In this document: positions 9,202 to 13,676 of the stretch, piece by piece | How positions within the stretch are numbered: position 1 is the first letter of the stretch | Layout: every line of letters starts with the position of its first letter | DNA from: Lobulomyces angularis | Taxonomy: Eukaryota > Chytridiomycota > Chytridiomycetes > Lobulomycetales > Lobulomycetaceae | NCBI GenBank assembly: GCA_027604685.1 | Contig: JADHYX010000507.1 | Location: forward strand, 1 to 13,676 | DNA length: 13,676 bases | Direction: 5' to 3' | Position numbers and translations under genes: made by a program | Notes under the pieces: generated by a model | Seen by the model: the letters and a program-made list of their open reading frames with translations, nothing else | Told to the model about the DNA's origin: nothing | Databases searched by the model: none

Positions 9202-9913
9202 TTTGTTTTTTTTTTAAGGTAATTTAACAGGTAATTTTTAATTTTATCCACTTTTATTTTCTTCCTTTTAGTGCTTATTTATAGAATTCAACTGCATATC
9301 TGGATTTCATTTTTTTTCAATCCATTAATATGCCATAAATAAGTGTCTTAATAAAATTTTTCACTGAGAAACTGCGAGCGAAAAGCCAAGTTAATGGTGG
9401 ATGATCAGAGTTTTTTTTCAAAATAATATTATTATTCAGCTAATTTTTATCAAGTAAAGAGATATTTCAACAGATTTTTTAAAATTTCAAAAACGTTTAA
9501 AAATAATATTTTCATTTTAAATCTGCAGTGGATTTCCTATTTTCCTTCGTAATAAAGTGCATCCATCAAAGTACTTTGCTCTTATCACCAACAAACTACT
9601 TAGTCTTCTTCTTAACTACTTATTGCTTAACAAATCAAAATTTTGAAAAATTTTTTGATTACAATTATTTCAGGTACGCCATGAATATGCAGGCTTGTAT
9701 ATGACAATTTTTCTCAACTGTTTTCAATGAGGTAAGAAAATACGTTTTTCCGCAATATTCACTTATTTACAATTTTGTGTAAAAACGCCATTAAAAAATT
9801 GGTTTTTTGAAATATCAATACACAAATTGAAAAACTCTTTGCAATTAAACTTCATATTTTTTTATTTTTTGTTGCAAATTTAACTTACACTTGAAATATT
9901 TGCTTTTAATTTG
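9202..9913. promoter_or_regulatory. Divergent intergenic region between repeat-protein gene and Zn(2)Cys(6) gene
   Basis: This 712-bp stretch separates two divergent start codons and should hold both promoters. There is no open frame of interest. I do not see paired CGG triplets of the kind many Zn(2)Cys(6) proteins bind, so autoregulation or cross-regulation is not supported by a recognisable site. The part nearest 9914 is poly-T rich. Confidence 0.5.
9276..9283 (-). promoter_or_regulatory. TATA-like box of octapeptide-repeat gene copy 1
   Basis: The minus strand reads TATAAATA 75-82 nt upstream of the ATG at 9201, inside a 712-bp divergent intergenic region. The position is plausible for a fungal core promoter. 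AT-rich context raises the chance of a random match. Confidence 0.4.
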
Positions 9914-12515
9914 ATGAAAGAAGTAAGAAATTTTAATCCTTGTGTGAATTGCAAATCCAAAAAAAAAAAATGCTCAAACGGAAATCCTTGTGAAAGATGT
10001 TCGAAAGCTAATGTTGAATGTATATATCCTCCTGTAAGAGACATAAGTAAGTATAAATATTTTTTTTATTTTTTAATTTTTAAACTTTTTAGATTCCACT
10101 GTTAAATTAAAAAATTCAGTTCCAAATACCTCAAGATTATATATTAAAAACTTCATTAACAACGAAAATTCACCACCTAGTGATACTCCTACAACTTTTT
10201 TTCATCTAGGTAAAAATGAGAGAATTTTATAATTTTCAATGCTAATCTTTTTGTAGATTCTATGTTTCCTTTATTAATATCGCAAGTTGAGATTGCAATT
10301 AAACAAGATAAGCCTTTTGTACTTAAAGAAGTAAATAGACAAGAAAAACTGCAAAATTTAGCTGAAGTATTAAATTTATATACTGAATCAGGTAGAGAGA
10401 GATGTTTTAAACTTAAACTGATATCTTATTTAGAAAATACACTTAATGACAAGGAAAACAGAACTCTTACTACTACTCCAGTACTTTTCCATAATACTTC
10501 TTTTAACTTAACGAATAAAAGTAAAATTTTTAAATTTGGTAAACTTATCTAAAATTTTATCAATGGATTAACTATTTTTTTTTTATTTTAATTATATCCA
10601 TATTAGATTATTCTGCACCTCGTTTAGTGAAACATAAGAATTCTCCATCTTCCATTGCAGATTTTAACAACATTATGAATATGTTTAATTTTTCAGGTAA
10701 ATAAGAAAAAAGTTGAAAGTTTTAATTTTTTTTTTTTAAAATATGTAAAAATTAAGGGGTTTTTAATGATCCTATATGCGATCCAATAAGTTCACATTCA
10801 TTTATTAAGGAAATCGACTCAGAAGAAGCGATTCAAGTTTACATGCCCACTGAAGGAATTATTCAACCTAGTCAAAATTTAAACAATGCTTTAAATTTAC
10901 TGCTAACAAAAAAATACTATACTCAAATTAAAAATCTTTCAAAAGTCGATGACGTTGTATTGGTTCTTGCAGCAATGTTTTATATATCTAGAATTCGATG
11001 TCCTAGTTACATTTTTCTGTTGACACCAGATTCTGATAATAAATATAAGGGATCACCACCAAAAGGTCAACCAAGGTTACCGAATGAAACAATGAGACAA
11101 TATCTGCGCAGGACCTCTTATGATTTATCACAGCTGATACACATTTTGAATTATATGTTTCATCACGACAGTTTTCGTTTTTATTTTTGGTTGGCATATG
11201 GCTGTCAAAGTAGTAACCATCCGTTGTTATATGAAACATTTGGGGGACCCAACGTAGCTGCACTTAACTTTTCTGAAATTGGATATAGTTTAATGATAAA
11301 TATAGATAAAAATCTAGATATTTATATTGAAGGCATGTTGGATTATTGTCATCTTCAGTTTTCTTATGGAAACAGAATTAAAGCTATCGAGGCATATGGT
11401 AAGTTTTTTATTTTTTTTTTTTTTAAAAACTTTATTTTAATGTTGTTTTCATTTTATAAAAACTTAACAGATAAACTGGAAATGTTAGGGGTACTATCTG
11501 ATTATGACTCTCCTAACGGAGTTAACTGCTTAGAATTTGCTAAAAATCCCGCAATGGTGTATAAAAAAAGAATTCTCTGGGTGAAATTTTTTTGTTTTTC
11601 TACTTTTGTGAAATTTCCATTAATCGGTAAACCTGCATAAAAAAAAAATTAATTTATTTTTAATTTTTTATTTGTCATTTAGGTGATGAACTTCAAAACA
11701 TGGATTTGACTCTTGAATCAGAATGGGAAAAATTTTTTGTTTTAGAATCAGTTCCTAAATTTGTTGACATCGGATCCTTTTTTACAATAACTGATTTTTC
11801 AAGAATTTGTTTTTTAACCAGAAAAATTATAAGATTTGCCAATACCAAAAACTTATTTGGAGATAAAGATTATTTACTTGAAAATACTGTCTCATTACAT
11901 AACGAGTTAATCGGATGGTTTGAAAATTTAAGCAAAAATTCCAGAATATTTCAGTCTCTTGCGGATTATATACTGGGTTTCAAATTGGCAGCACCAATGC
12001 ATAGTAGAGAATTTTATGATGTTTCTTCAAAATCACGGCTTTTAATTTGGTTTTTGTATGGCATTATTAAAATCCATAGCATCCAAAGAAAAAACTTTCC
12101 GTCGTACCAATTTCCATTTGAAAAAGGTGGCAAACTTAAGGGAACATCCATGGAGTTTATATTATGTGGAATTCGCGCTTTAAGCAGTATTCTTGCAAAT
12201 TTACCACCTGAACATTACTTGAGAAAGGTAGAGGATACTAAAAGATTCGTATTTCATCTGGATAACATAATTTACATGACACCGATTCTTGAAGAAGTTA
12301 TAGTAATTAGTCTGGAATGTATTGAGGATAACATCGAATGGGCCAGCGTTTTCGGAATCCAGGAAGAAGTGCTAAATTTTCATATACAGGATTTTTTTAT
12401 AAAAATTTTGCGTGGCTTTAACACTCCATATGCTTTAGAAACTTTTTATCGAGTTGAAAAAAAAATTAAAGATATACTTTATCAAAGAGCTTTAAAAAAT
12501 AATTATTTAATTTAA
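9914..12515 (+). CDS. Zn(2)Cys(6) binuclear-cluster transcription factor, 750 aa, seven exons
   Basis: Exons: 9914-10046, 10093-10209, 10257-10538, 10607-10696, 10757-11398, 11471-11626, 11683-12515. The six GT-AG introns (46, 47, 68, 60, 72 and 56 nt) are all phase 1, and joining them gives one continuous frame of 2253 nt ending at TAA. Residues 10-36 form a canonical fungal cluster, C-x2-C-x6-C-x5-C-x2-C-x6-C, with the basic stretch KSKKKK between Cys13 and Cys20, so it should bind DNA in the nucleus. The long remainder (from about residue 208) looks like a middle homology regulatory region. The segment KKRILWVKFFCFSTF...PLIGGDEL (about 453-480) resembles the R-R-x-W-W...G-x-P part of the fungal-specific transcription factor domain, though diverged. 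Targets are unknown. It is divergent from repeat gene copy 1 and convergent with copy 2, so those genes are candidate targets by position only. Confidence 0.88.
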
Positions 12516-13262
12516 TTTAACCTAATTTTTTTTTTTTTATAGTAGCTTTTAATATTTTCATTTTTTTATTTAATTTTTTTTTTAATTAATCTAATTTATT
12601 TATTCTCTTTTCGGAAATTATTTTTATTGAAAAAAATATTTTTTGTATATTCATTTATTCGCACACTTTTGTAGCAGTATCTTATAGCTATAGCGGTTTA
12701 GTAATTATTATTTGATATCACTTGCAAATATAGAAAATTTCCAGGTTTATGGTGGATTAACAAAAAAAAAACTGATAAATTTTTTTTTTTTAATTTACAA
12801 TACAATTGGAAAAAATACTTAACAAATTTAAAATAAAAAAAAAATTTCATGAAGTGTTGTAACAAGAGGAACAAAAATACTTATGTTGTAACTTCTTAAG
12901 CATTCTGCATTAAGTTATAATGCATTTTTAAAGGATACTTCATAAATTCTATAGTTTTTATTGGCAATTTTGCATCTTAAAGATAATTTTTTAATTTCCA
13001 ACTTTAAAGTTATATGGCCAAAAAAATTACCAACCAAAGGCGTTAATTTTGTAACCAAGTTTTCTTTTGAAACAATTTAATTTTATAATAAAAACGTCAA
13101 TAGTTCAATTAATATTTTTATCAAAAAAAAAAAAAAAAATTCAGTTTAGGAAAAAAGATTGAATATTTTTTTATCATTCTTTTTCTATTTTAAAATACAC
13201 TATAATAAAAAAAAGTAGTGGCAATATCTATTTTTTTTAAATGCTCATAAATTAAAAAAAAT
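12516..13262. other. Convergent intergenic region
   Basis: A 747-bp AT-rich stretch between the 3' end of the Zn(2)Cys(6) gene and the 3' end of repeat gene copy 2. It contains several poly-A/poly-T runs. Two gttgtaac boxes (about 12857 and 12884) and two gcatt-type short repeats near 12900-12930 are the only structure noticed. I see no coding or RNA gene. Confidence 0.55.
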
Positions 13263-13676
13263 CTAGTAGTATCTACATTTGTTGCTTCGTCCATTCCCAG
13301 AGGAACGATTATCACCAGCAGTTGATCCATTTCCACCAGTTGAAGGAGACCCATTTCCACCAGTTGAAGGAGAACCATTACCACCAGTTGCAGGAGAACC
13401 ATTACCGCCAGTTGCAGGTGATCCATTACCACCAGTTGCAGGAGTACCATTACCGCCAGTTGCAGGTGATCCATTACCACCAGTTGCAGGTGATCCATTA
13501 CCACCAGTTGCAGGAGAACCATTACCGCCAGTTGCAGGTGATCCATTACCACCAGTTGCAGGTGATCCATTACCACCAGTTGCAGGAGAACCATTACCTC
13601 CAGTAGCTGGAGAACCATTACCGCCAGTGAATCCCATACAGAAATCTGTTGGTAATTTCAAATTACCAACCGCAGA
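13263..13676 (-). CDS. GGNGSPAT octapeptide-repeat protein, copy 2 (12 repeats), partial at right edge
   Basis: This is the 3' part of a paralogue of the gene at 8375-9201. By alignment to copy 1 the window ends 44 nt inside the start of exon 2, so exon 1 with most of the Cys-rich head lies outside. Visible protein: the end of the head (LKLPTDFCMGFT), 12 octapeptide units (nine GGNGSPAT, one GGNGTPAT, two GGNGSPST), then a tail GGNGSTAGDNRSSGNGRS and NKCRYY. The last six residues match copy 1, but the linker before them does not. The last 77 nt of the window (13600-13676) are identical to 8877-8953 in copy 1. There are seven fewer repeats than in copy 1. The function is unknown. Confidence 0.85.
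   Translation of the reverse strand, partial: SAVGNLKLPTDFCMGFTGGNGSPATGGNGSPATGGNGSPATGGNGSPATGGNGSPATGGNGSPATGGNGSPATGGNGTPATGGNGSPATGGNGSPATGGNGSPSTGGNGSPSTGGNGSTAGDNRSSGNGRSNKCRYY
13338..13625 (-). repeat. 24-bp minisatellite, 12 units, coding for GGNGSPAT and variants
   Basis: Twelve in-frame 24-nt units are related to the array at 8447-8902. Departures from the consensus (SPST, TPAT) cluster towards the 3' end of the gene, while units near the 5' end match copy 1 exactly. This polarity fits homogenisation from one end. Confidence 0.93.

Noticed and set aside
9911..9913. Start at TTG 9911 for the transcription factor
   Set aside because: The ATG at 9914 directly follows and is the normal eukaryotic start.
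10843..11640. One continuous gene of 265 codons
   Set aside because: It reads through a stop-free intron (11399-11470) and past a donor at 11627. Spliced exons connect it to the Zn(2)Cys(6) exons on both sides in one frame.
13190..13618. Alternative open frames across the second array
   Set aside because: Same shadow effect as in copy 1. The GGNGSPAT frame carries the conserved NKCRYY end.

Overview
The window is eukaryotic and very probably from an AT-rich early-diverging fungus. Genes are interrupted by short GT-AG introns, intergenic DNA is full of poly-A/poly-T and AAAAT-type runs, and one gene encodes a canonical Zn(2)Cys(6) binuclear cluster, which is essentially a fungal domain. A Crinkler-type gene next to a RecQ-like helicase with a Cys-rich C-terminus suits a repeat-rich fungus such as a Glomeromycotina or Rozella-like species. 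The sequence alone does not decide between these.

Layout from left to right. (1) 1-1209, minus: 5' part of a Crinkler (CRN) gene with three exons, a ubiquitin-like header, a short linker and a P-loop NTPase; it runs off the left edge. (2) 1210-2884: AT-rich intergenic DNA. (3) 2885-5290, minus: RecQ-like DEAH helicase with a Cys/His-rich C-terminal region, resembling telomere-linked fungal helicases; its 5' end is unresolved. (4) 5291-7907: AT-rich DNA holding a decayed coiled-coil gene on the minus strand (about 5905-6870) and a 69-bp tandem repeat. (5) About 7908-8266, plus: traces of another decayed coding segment. (6) 8375-9201, minus: two-exon gene for a 255-residue protein with a Cys-rich head, 19 copies of an 8-residue repeat (GGNGSPAT) and a short basic tail. 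(7) 9914-12515, plus: seven-exon, 750-residue Zn(2)Cys(6) transcription factor. (8) 13263-13676, minus: a second copy of the GGNGSPAT gene with 12 repeats, cut by the right edge.

The most distinctive part is the right half. A pathway-type transcription factor lies between two recently related octapeptide-repeat genes, divergent from one and convergent with the other. The two repeat genes share a 77-nt stretch with no differences but have different tails and repeat numbers. The CRN, repeat-protein and transcription-factor genes together have nine introns, all phase 1, while the two helicase introns are phases 2 and 0. This suggests that the helicase has a different origin. Any regulation of the repeat genes by the transcription factor is inferred from gene order only.
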